Shown in pieces: positions 1 through 9,918 of a stretch of DNA of 64,000 bases. The notes below the pieces were generated by a model. That model searched no databases. It was not told the origin of the DNA and saw only the letters and a list, made by a program, of their open reading frames with translations. The stretch is from Melaminivora jejuensis (GTDB lineage Bacteria > Pseudomonadota > Gammaproteobacteria > Burkholderiales > Burkholderiaceae_C). How positions within the stretch are numbered: position 1 is the stretch's first letter; each line of letters begins with the position of its first letter. The position numbers and the translations under genes are program-made. The stretch spans positions 1,612,001 to 1,676,000 of the forward strand of contig NZ_JACWIJ010000002.1 in the NCBI RefSeq assembly GCF_017811175.1, read 5' to 3'.

Positions 1-114
1 GCCGACGATGCCGGCCTTGCACTGCTCGATCACGAGCTGGGGGTTGCTGATGATGAACAGCGGCGAGCCAATGATGGGCAGGCGCAGCTTTTGCAGGACG
101 GGCGGCAAGGGCAT
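1..114 (-). CDS. Nitronate monooxygenase family protein, N-terminal fragment (cut by window edge)
   Basis: Only the first 38 codons are in the window; the gene runs off the left edge. The N-terminus contains LRLPIIGSPLFIIS followed by QCKAGIVG, the opening of nitronate monooxygenases (2-nitropropane dioxygenase-like, FMN-dependent TIM barrels that oxidise alkyl nitronates). The start at 114 fits that family's usual N-terminus, and GGAG lies just upstream. It shares direction with the acyl-CoA dehydrogenase upstream, with a dispersed repeat between them. The family call rests on the N-terminus alone; related IMP-dehydrogenase-like barrels are possible. Confidence 0.75.
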   Translation of the reverse strand, partial: MPLPPVLQKLRLPIIGSPLFIISNPQLVIEQCKAGIVG

Positions 115-162
115 GGAGTCTCCAGGGGGTTGGTAAGGCACGGGTGTGCTGGTTTTTTCAAT

Positions 163-210
163 GAAAACAGCCGCCAGCCCTTGCCAGGCAAGCGCTGACA
201 GCTATCTTTT
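163..210 (-). repeat. Comamonadaceae dispersed repeat, copy 1
   Basis: Intergenic copy of the family repeat, read on the minus strand as GATAGCTGTCAGCGCTTGCC followed by tggcaaggg. It lies between the stop of the acyl-CoA dehydrogenase and the start of the nitronate monooxygenase gene. Confidence 0.8.
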
Positions 211-231
211 CCATAGTTCCGGCAGGGGTGG

Positions 232-2022
232 TCAGAACGCTTCGAGCGGCAGTGCCATGACGCTGGCACCGCCCTGCACGATTTCGGCCTGCAGCGCCGG
301 CACCTTGACCAGGATGTGCTCGGCGTAGAACTGCGCAGTGGCGATCTTGGCCTGCATGAAGGCCACGTCCTGTCCCTCGGAGGACAGCTTTTGCGCCACC
401 AGCAGCGCGCGCGCCATCTGCCAGCCGGCCACCAGGTTGCCCGTCAGCATCAGGTAGGGCACGCTGCCGGCGAACACGGCGTTGGGGTCGGATTTGCCCT
501 GGGCAACGACGAAGTCCACCACTTCCAGGAAGGCCTGGCGCGCGGCCTGCAGGCGCGTGGCCATGCTGGCTGCGGCAGGGCTGCTGCTTTGGCGCAGCTC
601 ACCCTCGGTCTTTTCGATCTGCGCGGCGATGGCGCGCGCCGACTGGCCGCCGTCGCGCCCAGTCTTGCGGCCCACCAGGTCATTGGCCTGGATGGCCGTC
701 GTGCCCTCGTAGATGGGCAGGATGCGGGCGTCGCGGTAGTACTGGGCGGCGCCGGTTTCCTCGATGAAGCCCATGCCGCCATGCACCTGCACGCCCAGGG
801 ACGTGACCTCCAGGCTCATCTCGGTGGAAAAGCCCTTGACCAGTGGCACCATGAACTCGTAAAAGGTGGCGTTGTCCTTGCGCGCCTGGGCGTCCGGGTG
901 GTGGTGCGCGGCGTCATAGGCGGCGGCAGCCACCGTGGCCATGGCGCGGCAGCCTTCGGTATAGGCGCGCATGGTCATCAACATGCGGCGCACGTCGGGG
1001 TGGTGGATGATGGTGGCGCTGCCCGCCACCGAGCCATCGACCGGACGGCTTTGCACGCGCTCGCGGGCGTAGGCGACGGCGTGCTGGTAGGCGCGCTCGG
1101 CCACGGCGATGCCCTGCACGCCCACGGCGTAGCGCGCGGCATTCATCATGATGAACATGTATTCGAGGCCACGGTTTTCCTCACCGACCAGGTAGCCCAC
1201 GGCACCGCCATGGTCGCCGAACTGCAGCACCGCCGTGGGCGAGGCCTTGATGCCCAGCTTGTGCTCGATGGACACGCAATGCGCGTCGTTGCGCGCACCC
1301 AGCGAGCCGTCGGCATTGACCAGGAACTTGGGCACGACGAACAGGCTGATGCCCTTGACGCCCTCGGGCGCACCGGCCACGCGCGCCAGCACCAGATGGA
1401 CGATGTTCTCGGCCATGTCGTGCTCGCCGTAGGTGATGAAGATCTTGGTGCCGAAGATCCTGTAGGTGCCATCGGGCTGGGCATCGGCGCGTGTGCGCAC
1501 CAGCGCCAGATCCGAGCCGGCCTGGGGCTCGGTCAGGTTCATGGTGCCAGTCCACTGGCCGGAGATCAGCTTTTCCAGGTAGGCGGCCTTGAGTTCATCA
1601 CTGCCGGCGGTGAGCAGCGCCTCGATGGCGCCATCCGTCAGCAGCGGGCACAGGGCAAAGCTCAGGTTGGCGCTGTTGAGCATTTCCACGCAGGCCGCGC
1701 CGATGGTCTTGGGCAGGCCCTGACCGCCGAAGTCCTGCGGATGCTGCAGGCCCTGCCAGCCGCCTTCGGCAAACTGGGCAAAAGCCTCCTTGAAGCCCGG
1801 CGTGGTGCTGACCTGGCCGTCCTTCCAGGTGGACGGGTTGAGGTCGCCGGCAACGTTCAGCGGCGCCACCACGCCCTCGTTGAAACGCGCGCACTCTTCC
1901 AGCACGGCAGCGGCAGTGTCCAGGCCGGCATCCTCGAAGCCGGGCAGCTGGGCAACCTGCTCGATCCCTGCCAGATGCTCGATGGCAAACAGCATGTCCT
2001 TGACGGGGGCGGTGTAACTCAT
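232..2022 (-). CDS. Acyl-CoA dehydrogenase family protein (about 600-residue type)
   Basis: FAD-dependent acyl-CoA dehydrogenase, 596 residues from the ATG at 2022, which has GAGG 6 nt upstream and begins MSYTAPVKDM. An in-frame upstream start at 2043 has no ribosome site. Visible motifs are TEPQAGSD at about residues 164-171 (flavin/substrate contact) and the catalytic-glutamate region IYEGTTAIQAND with E439. About 150 residues follow the core, the long C-terminal extension of the DmdC/AcdA-like group, against about 380 residues in ordinary FadE-like enzymes. The group includes 3-methylmercaptopropionyl-CoA dehydrogenases, but substrate cannot be read from sequence. Electrons would pass to the ETF encoded just upstream. 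Confidence 0.9.
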   Translation of the reverse strand: MSYTAPVKDMLFAIEHLAGIEQVAQLPGFEDAGLDTAAAVLEECARFNEGVVAPLNVAGDLNPSTWKDGQVSTTPGFKEAFAQFAEGGWQGLQHPQDFGGQGLPKTIGAACVEMLNSANLSFALCPLLTDGAIEALLTAGSDELKAAYLEKLISGQWTGTMNLTEPQAGSDLALVRTRADAQPDGTYRIFGTKIFITYGEHDMAENIVHLVLARVAGAPEGVKGISLFVVPKFLVNADGSLGARNDAHCVSIEHKLGIKASPTAVLQFGDHGGAVGYLVGEENRGLEYMFIMMNAARYAVGVQGIAVAERAYQHAVAYARERVQSRPVDGSVAGSATIIHHPDVRRMLMTMRAYTEGCRAMATVAAAAYDAAHHHPDAQARKDNATFYEFMVPLVKGFSTEMSLEVTSLGVQVHGGMGFIEETGAAQYYRDARILPIYEGTTAIQANDLVGRKTGRDGGQSARAIAAQIEKTEGELRQSSSPAAASMATRLQAARQAFLEVVDFVVAQGKSDPNAVFAGSVPYLMLTGNLVAGWQMARALLVAQKLSSEGQDVAFMQAKIATAQFYAEHILVKVPALQAEIVQGGASVMALPLEAF

Positions 2023-2075
2023 GGGGAACCTCGGCGAACGCAAAACGCGAAAAAGGGTGGGAAGAAGTCAAAAAG

Positions 2076-2105
2076 TCAAAAAAAAGGCATCGCAAGCGAT
2101 GCCTT
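2076..2105 (-). terminator. Rho-independent terminator of etfBA
   Basis: On the minus strand, 17 nt after the etfA stop, there is a perfect hairpin with 10-bp arms (AAGGCATCGC / GCGATGCCTT, 2084-2105) followed directly by a run of eight T. It separates etfBA from the acyl-CoA dehydrogenase gene and suggests the latter has its own promoter or depends on read-through. Confidence 0.85.
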
Positions 2106-2122
2106 GAGGGCGGCAGGCCGGT

Positions 2123-3055
2123 TTACAGCGCCTTGATCAACTCGGGCACGGCCTCGAACAGATCGGCCTCCAGGCCGTAGTCGGCCACGCTGAAGATGGG
2201 CGCTTCCGCATCCTTGTTGATGGCCACGATGACCTTGGAGTCCTTCATGCCCGCCAGGTGCTGGATGGCCCCGCTGATGCCCACGGCGATGTACAGCTGG
2301 GGCGCCACGATCTTGCCGGTCTGGCCGACCTGCAGATCGTTGGGCGCGTAGCCGGCATCGACTGCGGCGCGGCTGGCGCCGATGGCCGCGCCCAGCTTGT
2401 CGGCCAGCGGCGTGAGCACGGCCTGGAACTTCTCGGCGCTGCCCAGCGCCCGGCCACCGGAGACGATGACCTTGGCGGCGGTGAGCTCGGGGCGGTCGCT
2501 CTTGGTGACTTCGCGGCCCACGAAGGCGCTTTTGCCAGAGTCCTGCACGGCGTCGATCCTGTCCACGCTGGCGCTGCCGCTGCTTGCATCGGCGGCATCA
2601 AAGCCGGTGCCGCGCACGGTGATGACCTTGACGCTGTCCACGCTTTGCACGGTGGCGATGGCGTTGCCGGCGTAGATGGGGCGCTCGAAGGTGTCGCTGC
2701 TGACCACCTTGGTGATGTCGCTGATTTGCGCCACGTCCAGCTTGGCGGCCACGCGCGGCGCGACGTTCTTGCCGCTGGCGGTGGCCGGGAACACGATGTG
2801 GCTGTAGTGGCCGGCAATTTGCAGCACTTGGGCAGCGACGTTCTCGGCCAGCGCGTCCTTGAGGCTGGCGCCGTCGGCCAGCAGTACCTTGGCGACGCCG
2901 GCAATTTTTGCCGCAGCGTCGGCGGCGGCCTGGGCGTTCTCGCCAGCGACCAGCACGTGGACGTCGCCGCCGCAGGCAGCGGCGGCGGTGACGGCGTTGA
3001 GCGTGGCGCTCTTGAGGCTTTGGTTGTCGTGTTCGGCAATGACGAGTGCTGTCAT
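2123..3055 (-). CDS. etfA: Electron transfer flavoprotein subunit alpha
   Basis: Alpha (FAD-binding) subunit of the heterodimeric electron transfer flavoprotein, which carries electrons from acyl-CoA dehydrogenases to ETF:quinone oxidoreductase. It has 310 residues, the usual length. The N-terminal domain begins [10 protein letters not shown]. The C-terminal FAD domain is clear: [19 protein letters not shown], then [14 protein letters not shown] and [10 protein letters not shown], the ETF-alpha signature. It follows etfB with a 24-bp gap and ends at a strong terminator, so etfB-etfA form one transcript. Confidence 0.97.
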   Translation of the reverse strand: MTALVIAEHDNQSLKSATLNAVTAAAACGGDVHVLVAGENAQAAADAAAKIAGVAKVLLADGASLKDALAENVAAQVLQIAGHYSHIVFPATASGKNVAPRVAAKLDVAQISDITKVVSSDTFERPIYAGNAIATVQSVDSVKVITVRGTGFDAADASSGSASVDRIDAVQDSGKSAFVGREVTKSDRPELTAAKVIVSGGRALGSAEKFQAVLTPLADKLGAAIGASRAAVDAGYAPNDLQVGQTGKIVAPQLYIAVGISGAIQHLAGMKDSKVIVAINKDAEAPIFSVADYGLEADLFEAVPELIKAL

Positions 3056-3079
3056 GTCTTGTGTCCTTGTCCTTATCCC

Positions 3080-3835
3080 TTAGATGACCTTGGCTTCGCC
3101 GCGCAGCTTGGCCACCAGCGTGGCCACGTCGGGCACCTTGACGCCAGCGCCGCGCTTGGCCGGCTCGGCCACCTTGAGTGTCTTCAGGCGCGGGGCGACA
3201 TCGACGCCCAGCTCTTCGGGCTTGAGCGTCTCGAGGGGCTTTTTCTTGGCCTTCATGATGTTGGGCAGCGTGACGTAGCGCGGCTCGTTGAGGCGCAGGT
3301 CGGTGGTGACCACCGCCGGCAGCGACAGCTGCACGGTCTCCAGCCCGCCATCGACTTCGCGCGTGACGCTGGCCTTGCCGTCGGCCACTTCCACTTTGCT
3401 GGCGAAGGTGCCCTGGGGCAGCTCGGCCAGCGCGGCCAGCATCTGGCCGACTTGGTTGGCGTCGTCGTCGATGGCCTGCTTGCCCAGGATGATCAGCTGG
3501 GGCTGCTCCTTGTCCACCACGGCCTTGAGCAGCTTGGCCACCGCCAGCGGCTGCAGCTCGGCGTCCGCCGGCGTCTCCACCAGGATGGCCCGGTCGGCGC
3601 CGATGGCCATGGCGGTGCGCAGCGTCTCCTGCGCCTGCGCCACCCCGCACGAGACGGCGATCACTTCCGTGACCACGCCCTTTTCCTTCAGGCGAACCGC
3701 CTCCTCCACGGCGATCTCGTCAAAGGGGTTCATGCTCATCTTGACGTTGGCCGTGTCCACACCGCTGCCATCCGATTTCACCCGGACTTTCACGTTGTAG
3801 TCCACCACGCGCTTGACGGGGACCAAGACCTTCAT
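3080..3835 (-). CDS. etfB: Electron transfer flavoprotein subunit beta
   Basis: Beta subunit of ETF, binding AMP and forming the dimer interface with EtfA. It has 251 residues, the family length, starting [19 protein letters not shown]. Residues [18 protein letters not shown] and the later [21 protein letters not shown] are conserved ETF-beta segments. GGAG lies 8 nt before the ATG. It is the first gene of the etfBA operon. A palindromic site about 36-51 nt upstream of the ATG probably controls it. Confidence 0.97.
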   Translation of the reverse strand: MKVLVPVKRVVDYNVKVRVKSDGSGVDTANVKMSMNPFDEIAVEEAVRLKEKGVVTEVIAVSCGVAQAQETLRTAMAIGADRAILVETPADAELQPLAVAKLLKAVVDKEQPQLIILGKQAIDDDANQVGQMLAALAELPQGTFASKVEVADGKASVTREVDGGLETVQLSLPAVVTTDLRLNEPRYVTLPNIMKAKKKPLETLKPEELGVDVAPRLKTLKVAEPAKRGAGVKVPDVATLVAKLRGEAKVI

Positions 3836-3870
3836 TGCTGCGGCTCCTAGAAATGCTGGTTGTTGATGAA

Positions 3871-3886
3871 TTGACGTTTACGTAAA
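3871..3886 (-). promoter_or_regulatory. Candidate LiuR/MerR-type operator upstream of etfBA
   Basis: TTGACGTTTACGTAAA is an imperfect palindrome (ACGT-TT-ACGT core) containing the perfect 12-mer GTTTACGTAAAC. It resembles the ACGT-rich sites I associate with LiuR-type MerR regulators of branched-chain amino acid and acyl-CoA catabolism, including etf genes, in proteobacteria. The palindrome is seen directly; the regulator is an inference. No merR gene is in the window. Confidence 0.5.
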
Positions 3887-4018
3887 CCCGCCTGATTTTA
3901 TGTCGCACCGCAGCAGAAAGCGGCGCCCCACAAAAACGAACGATCGTGCTTTTTGCCGATTATGCCAGCGCAACCCTGCCAGGTCGAGAGCTGTCTGGCA
4001 GGTGCGCGACTGTGCGTT

Positions 4019-4837
4019 TCAGCCGCCGTGCGCGGCCTTCCAGGCGGGCTGGCGCTTTTCGGCAAAGGCGCGCGCGCCCTCCTGGGCGGCGTCGTCCATC
4101 ATGTTCGTGGCCATGGCCTGGCCAGCCAGCTGGTAGGCGGCATCCAGCCCCAGCTCACGCTGCTGATAGACCAGCGCCTTGCCCATGGCAATCGCCACCT
4201 GGGGCTTTTCCACGATGGACTGCACCAGCGCCTCGATCTCGGCATCCAGCCGGCCCGGGGCCACGACGCGGTTGACCAGGCCTTCGGCCAGCGCCGTCTG
4301 GGCATCGATGAAGTCGCCCGTGAGCAGCATCTCCATGGCGCGCTTGGCCGGCACGTTGCGCACCAGCGGCACGCTGGGCGTGGAGCAGAACAGGCCGTAG
4401 TGAATGCCGCTGGTGGCAAAACTCGATTCATAGGTAGCCACCGCCAGGTCGCACTGGGCGACCAGCTGACAGCCCGCCGCCGTGGCCATGCCGTGTACGC
4501 GCGCGATCACCGGCACCGGCAGCTTGTGGATGCTCAGCATGACACGGCTGCACTGGCCAAACAACTGCTGGTACCACGCCAGGTCGGGGTTGGCCGCCAT
4601 GTCCTTGAGGTTGTGCCCGGCGCAGAACGCCTTGCCATTGGCGGCCAGCACCACGGCGCGCGCCTCGTCGTCGTGCGCCACTTCATCGAGCGCGTGCTGC
4701 AGCGCGTCCAGCATCTCGCTGCCCAGGGCGTTGAAGCGCCGGGGGTCGTTGAGCGTCAGGGTATAGACGCCGCGCGCATCGCGCTCGGCCAGCACCAGGG
4801 GCGGGCGCTCGGTCTGTGTCATGGTGGGTGGGGTCAT
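4019..4837 (-). CDS. Enoyl-CoA hydratase/isomerase family protein
   Basis: Crotonase-fold protein, 272 residues. The ATG at 4837 is chosen because GAGGAACCC stands immediately before it; an upstream ATG at 4855 has nothing comparable. Conserved oxyanion-hole regions are seen: NGKAFCAGHNLKDMA near residue 70 and VHGMATAAGCQLVAQCDLAV near residue 120. Otherwise it resembles the ECHDC3-like group, whose substrates are poorly defined. The gene lies 19 bp downstream of the HDAC-like gene, so the two are probably co-transcribed. The exact reaction is not inferable. Confidence 0.9.
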   Translation of the reverse strand: MTPPTMTQTERPPLVLAERDARGVYTLTLNDPRRFNALGSEMLDALQHALDEVAHDDEARAVVLAANGKAFCAGHNLKDMAANPDLAWYQQLFGQCSRVMLSIHKLPVPVIARVHGMATAAGCQLVAQCDLAVATYESSFATSGIHYGLFCSTPSVPLVRNVPAKRAMEMLLTGDFIDAQTALAEGLVNRVVAPGRLDAEIEALVQSIVEKPQVAIAMGKALVYQQRELGLDAAYQLAGQAMATNMMDDAAQEGARAFAEKRQPAWKAAHGG

Positions 4838-4856
4838 GGGTTCCTCGTGCATCACA

Positions 4857-5816
4857 TCACAGATCGGCCAGCACGCGCAGATGCGCCTCCACGCTGCGCG
4901 CCAGCGGCCCCATCATGTAGCCGCCCTCCAGGCAGGAGACGATGCGGTTGTTGGCAAAGCGCCGCGCCACGTCCTTGATGCGCATAGTGATCCAGGTGTA
5001 GTCCTGCTCGGTCAGGCCGAGCTGGCCCATGTCGTCCTCGCGGTGCGCGTCGAAGCCGGCGCTGATGAAGATCATCTCCGGCTCAAAGGCCTCCAGGCGC
5101 GGCATCCACATCATCTCGATGATGTCGCGCACGTCCATGCCCCGGGTGTAGGCGGGCACGGGCACGTTGAGCATGTTCTCGGCCGGATTCTGGTCGCCGC
5201 TGAAGGGGTAGAAGGGGTGCTGGAAGATACCCACCATCAGCACCCGCGGGTCGCCCGAGAGGATGTTTTCCGTGCCGTTGCCATGGTGTACGTCGAAGTC
5301 CACCACCGCCACGCGCTTGAGGTTGTGGCGCTCCAGCGCGTATTTGGCCGCCACGGCCACGTTGTTGAAGAAGCAAAAGCCCATGGACTTGCCCCGCTCG
5401 GCATGGTGGCCGGGCGGGCGCACGCTGCAAAAGGCGTTCTCCAGCTCGCCGCTCATGACCGCATCGGTGGCTGCCAGGGCCGCGCCCGCCGAGCGCAGCG
5501 CCGCCGTCCAGGTGTGGCGGTTCATGGCGGTGTCGGTATCGATCTGCGCGTGCGCCGGGCCGCCGGCGTCCTCCTCCTCGATCAGGCGCAAATTCAGGCC
5601 GCGCAGCGCCGCAACGTACATGCGGTCGTGCGCCAGCTCGATGTCATTGAGCGAAGCCAGTGGCGCCTCGCGCCGATCCAGGCAGTCGGCCACGCCAGTG
5701 ACCAGCAGCCGGTCTTCGATGGCATCGAGCCGCGCCGGGCATTCGGGGTGGCCCGCGCCCATGTCATGTTTCCAGCAATCTCTGTGGGTGTAATAGCCCG
5801 TCCTGCCCGTAGTCAT
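4857..5816 (-). CDS. Histone deacetylase-like / acetylpolyamine amidohydrolase family protein
   Basis: Zinc-dependent deacetylase of the HDAC superfamily, 319 residues. All landmark motifs are present: the HPECPARL N-terminal loop at 23-30, RPPGHHA at 133-139 with the His pair, DFDVHHGNG at 173-181 with zinc ligands D175 and H177, SAGFDAH with ligand D256, and the late GGY tyrosine. Bacterial members remove acetyl groups from small amines or proteins; the substrate is unknown here. It is transcribed divergently from moxR across only 39 bp and precedes an enoyl-CoA hydratase. Confidence 0.92.
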   Translation of the reverse strand: MTTGRTGYYTHRDCWKHDMGAGHPECPARLDAIEDRLLVTGVADCLDRREAPLASLNDIELAHDRMYVAALRGLNLRLIEEEDAGGPAHAQIDTDTAMNRHTWTAALRSAGAALAATDAVMSGELENAFCSVRPPGHHAERGKSMGFCFFNNVAVAAKYALERHNLKRVAVVDFDVHHGNGTENILSGDPRVLMVGIFQHPFYPFSGDQNPAENMLNVPVPAYTRGMDVRDIIEMMWMPRLEAFEPEMIFISAGFDAHREDDMGQLGLTEQDYTWITMRIKDVARRFANNRIVSCLEGGYMMGPLARSVEAHLRVLADL

Positions 5817-5855
5817 TGTTCAAGCCCCCTTGTATTTTTCGGCTAACGTCGCGCC

Positions 5856-6775
<920 letters not shown>

Positions 6776-6776
<1 letters not shown>

Positions 6777-7783
6777 TGGCTGCCACGTCAGCCGCCTCCA
6801 CCTTGCGCGGCCCGCGCACCGCCCTGGCCGCGCGCTGGCAGCGCTGGTGGCAGGCCCGATTGCCGCGCACCGACACCCTGGAGCTGACCCAGCGCAACCT
6901 CTACATCCTGCCCACCGCCTCCGGCTGGATGCTGGCGCTGACGCTGCTGGTGCTGCTGGTGGCGTCCATCAATTTCCAGCTCAACCTGGGCTATGTGCTG
7001 ACCTTTCTGCTGGCCGGCAGCGCTGCCGCCAGCGTCCACGTCTGCCACGGCACGCTGCGCGGGCTGACGCTGCACCTGCTCGCGCCCGAGCCGCAATTCG
7101 CCGCCAGCGCCGCCGTGCTGGAGGTGCAACTGCACAGCACGCGCCGGCGCCCGCGCCGCGCCATCGCCCTGGCCGTGCGCGGCAGCGGCCAGCCCGAGCA
7201 GTGGGCGCTGGCCGATGTGCCCGCCGGCGGCAGCAGCACGGTGCAGATCGCCTTTGCCCCGCAGCGGCGCGGCCTGCACGAGCTGCCCACGCTGACGGCG
7301 CAGACGCTGTACCCGCTGGGCGCCTTCCGCGTCTGGACGCTGTGGCGGCCGGCTGCCCAGCTGCTGGTCTATCCGCAGCCCGAGACCCACCCGCCGCCCC
7401 TGCCGGTGGGTGCGCCGCGCGCCGGCAGCGGCGCCAGCGCCAGCCAGCAGGGCAGCGGCGAGTTCGACGGCGTGCGCGCCTGGCGCCAGGGCGACACGCT
7501 GCGCCAGGTGGTCTGGAAGAAAGCCGCCAGCGTACTGGCCAGCGGCAGTGGCGAGCTGGTCAGCCGCGATGCCCAGCGCAGCCAGAGCCTGGAGCTGTGG
7601 CTGGACGCCGCCGCCACCGGCCTGGCCGACCCCGAGGCGCGGCTGGCACGGCTGGCCGCCTGGGTGCTGCAGGCCGACCGGCTGGGCCTGGAATATGGCC
7701 TGCGCCTGCCGGGCCGGCACATCGCACCGGACAGCGGAGCCGCCCACCGCCGCGCCTGCCTGGAGGCACTGGCACTGTGCTGA
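6776..7783 (+). CDS. DUF58 domain-containing membrane protein
   Basis: 335 residues. The ATG at 6776 overlaps the moxR TGA (TGATG), implying translational coupling; a GTG three bases earlier is also possible. Two hydrophobic segments lie at about residues 45-90, followed by a beta-rich region and the DUF58 signature GSGEFDGVRAWRQGDTLRQV near residues 220-245. DUF58 proteins are partners of MoxR ATPases. The context (MoxR before, TgpA-like after) supports a periplasmic or envelope quality-control complex, but no reaction can be assigned. Confidence 0.92.
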
Positions 7784-7792
7784 GAATATCAG

Positions 7793-7847
7793 TCAAATAC
7801 GGCCCAAACCCAATGCAGGCAAGCGCTGTCAGCTATGCTTTTGATAC
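7793..7847 (-). repeat. Comamonadaceae dispersed repeat, copy 2
   Basis: Minus-strand orientation copy (ATAGCTGACAGCGCTTGCCT on the reverse strand, then the GGTTTGGGCC arm). It fills most of the gap between the DUF58 and transglutaminase genes without breaking the operon order. Confidence 0.8.
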
Positions 7848-7883
7848 TACAGACATGCTGACGACATGCAGGAAGGCGCAGCC

Positions 7884-9911
7884 ATGAGCCTGCCGGCCAC
7901 CCTCGCCGCCCTGCCGCGCGATACGCGCGACACGCTGTTCCTGCTGCTGGTCATCGCCCTGTGCGTGGCGCCGCTGATCGGCCACATCCCGCCCTGGGCC
8001 AGTGCGCTGACCGGCGTGCTGCTGCTGTGGCGCGGCCTGCTGGCCTGGCGCGCGCGGCCCCTGCCCGGGCGCTGGCTGCGCGTGCTGCTGCTGGTGCTGG
8101 CGGTGGTGCTGACCTTTCTGCGTTTTCGCACCATCGTCGGCTACGAAGCCGGGGTGACCTTCATCGTCATGCTGCTGGCGCTCAAGACCCTGGAGCTGCG
8201 CGCCCGGCGCGACGCCATGGTCATCTTCTTCCTGGGCTTCTTCACCCTGGTGGCCAATTTCTTCTTCTCGCAGTCACTGCCCACGGCGCTGGCCACGCTG
8301 GTGGCGCTGCTGGGCCTGCTCACCGCCCTGGTCAACGCCCACATGCCGGTGGGCCGCCCGCCGCTGACCGAGGCGCTGCGCACCGCCGGCTGGATGGCAC
8401 TGCTGGGCGCGCCGGTCATGCTGGCGCTGTTCCTGTTCTTTCCACGCCTGCCGCCGCTGTGGGGCGTGCCTGCCGACATGGCCAGCGGGCGCAGCGGCCT
8501 GTCGGCGCAGATGCGCGTGGGCAGCGTGGCGCAGCTGGCGCTGGACGACAGCATTGCCCTGCGCGTGCGCTTCGATACCCCGGGTGGCCAGCCGCCGCCG
8601 CAAAGCGAGCTGTACTTTCGCGGCCCGGTGCTGACGGTCTTCGATGGGCAGGAGTGGCTGGCGCTGTCGCGGCCCGAGGCCCAGGCCCTGGTGTGGGCGC
8701 ACCCTGCTCCGGCGCAACTGCAGGTGCGGGGCCAGGGCCTGCCCTACGAGGTCACGCTGGAGCCCAGCCACCGGCCCTGGCTGCTGGTGCTGGACGCAGC
8801 CGAGCAGCCGCCTGAGCTGCCCGAGGGCTTTCGCGCCTTCATGACGCCCGAGCTGCAATGGCTGACCTCGCGCCCGGTGACCAGCGTGCTGCGCTACCGC
8901 GCCAGCAGCCACCTGCAGTTCAGCCACGGCCCGCGCCAGAGCACGCGCGTGCTGCAGCCCTATCTGCAGCTGCCGCAGAACCTGAACCCGCGCACGCTGG
9001 AGCTGGCGCAGCAGCTGCACCCGCCGGGCGGCGCGCCGCAGGACTTCGTGCAGGCCGCGCTGGCCCGCCTCAAGACCGGCGGCTACCGCTACACGCTGGA
9101 GCCGGGCATCTATGGCACGCACACCGCCGACGAATTCTGGTTCGACCGCAAGGAGGGCTTTTGCGAGCACATCGCTTCGGCCTTCGTGGTGCTGATGCGC
9201 GCTGGCGGCGTGCCGGCGCGCATCGTGACCGGCTACCAGGGCGGGCAGATGAACAACGTGGACGGCTACTGGACAGTGCGCCAGAGCGACGCCCACGCCT
9301 GGTCGGAGGTCTGGCTGGAGGGGCGCGGCTGGCTGCGCGTCGATCCCACGGCCTCGGTCTCGCCCGACCGCATCGGCCTGCCGCTGCGCCTGCAGCCGGC
9401 GCGCGGCGCGCTGGGCAGCGCCATGGCGGGGGTGGTCAGCCTGAGCGCGCTGCAGCACCTGCGCGCCGTGTGGGAGGCGACGAACAACCGCTGGAACCAG
9501 TGGGTGCTCAACTACACGCAAGAGCGCCAGCTCGGCCTGCTGCAGGAGCTGGGGCTGCAGACGCCCGACTGGCGCGACCTGGTGCGCGTGCTGGGCATTC
9601 TGGCGGCGCTGGCCGCCGGCCTGGGCGCGGCCTGGGCAGCCTGGCAGCGCCAGCGGCACGACCCCTGGCAGCGCCTGCTGACGCGCACCCGCCAGCGCCT
9701 GGCACGCAGCGGCCTGGGCCTGCCGGCGCACCTGCCGCCGCGCGCCATGGCGCAGCAGGCGCTGGCGCATTTCGGCGCCCCGGCCCAGCCGCTGGCGCAG
9801 TGGCTGCTGCGCCTGGAGCAGGCCCGCTACGCGCCCCAGCCCCGCCAGGCCCTGCCACAGCTGCGCCGGCAATGGCGGCGTCTGCGCTGGCCCGGGCAGC
9901 GCACGGCTTGA
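7884..9911 (+). CDS. TgpA-like membrane transglutaminase (DUF3488 plus transglutaminase-like domain)
   Basis: 675-residue inner-membrane protein. The ATG at 7884 is preceded by GGAAGG; the in-frame ATG at 7866 lacks a ribosome site. The N-terminal third holds about six hydrophobic helices (DUF3488). A periplasmic transglutaminase core follows with the complete triad: Cys in GFCEHIASAF (C427), His in SDAHAWSEVW (H471) and Asp in LRVDPTA (D487). One more membrane helix lies near residue 570, then a basic tail. The Pseudomonas homologue TgpA is essential. This gene completes the moxR-DUF58-tgpA set. Confidence 0.93.
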   Translation: MSLPATLAALPRDTRDTLFLLLVIALCVAPLIGHIPPWASALTGVLLLWRGLLAWRARPLPGRWLRVLLLVLAVVLTFLRFRTIVGYEAGVTFIVMLLALKTLELRARRDAMVIFFLGFFTLVANFFFSQSLPTALATLVALLGLLTALVNAHMPVGRPPLTEALRTAGWMALLGAPVMLALFLFFPRLPPLWGVPADMASGRSGLSAQMRVGSVAQLALDDSIALRVRFDTPGGQPPPQSELYFRGPVLTVFDGQEWLALSRPEAQALVWAHPAPAQLQVRGQGLPYEVTLEPSHRPWLLVLDAAEQPPELPEGFRAFMTPELQWLTSRPVTSVLRYRASSHLQFSHGPRQSTRVLQPYLQLPQNLNPRTLELAQQLHPPGGAPQDFVQAALARLKTGGYRYTLEPGIYGTHTADEFWFDRKEGFCEHIASAFVVLMRAGGVPARIVTGYQGGQMNNVDGYWTVRQSDAHAWSEVWLEGRGWLRVDPTASVSPDRIGLPLRLQPARGALGSAMAGVVSLSALQHLRAVWEATNNRWNQWVLNYTQERQLGLLQELGLQTPDWRDLVRVLGILAALAAGLGAAWAAWQRQRHDPWQRLLTRTRQRLARSGLGLPAHLPPRAMAQQALAHFGAPAQPLAQWLLRLEQARYAPQPRQALPQLRRQWRRLRWPGQRTA

Positions 9912-9918
9912 GCCAGCC

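Noticed and set aside
316..2136. A 606-codon plus-strand frame opposite the acyl-CoA dehydrogenase
   Set aside because: Shadow of the real gene: composition is His/Ala/Gly/Arg-biased and no domain is recognisable.
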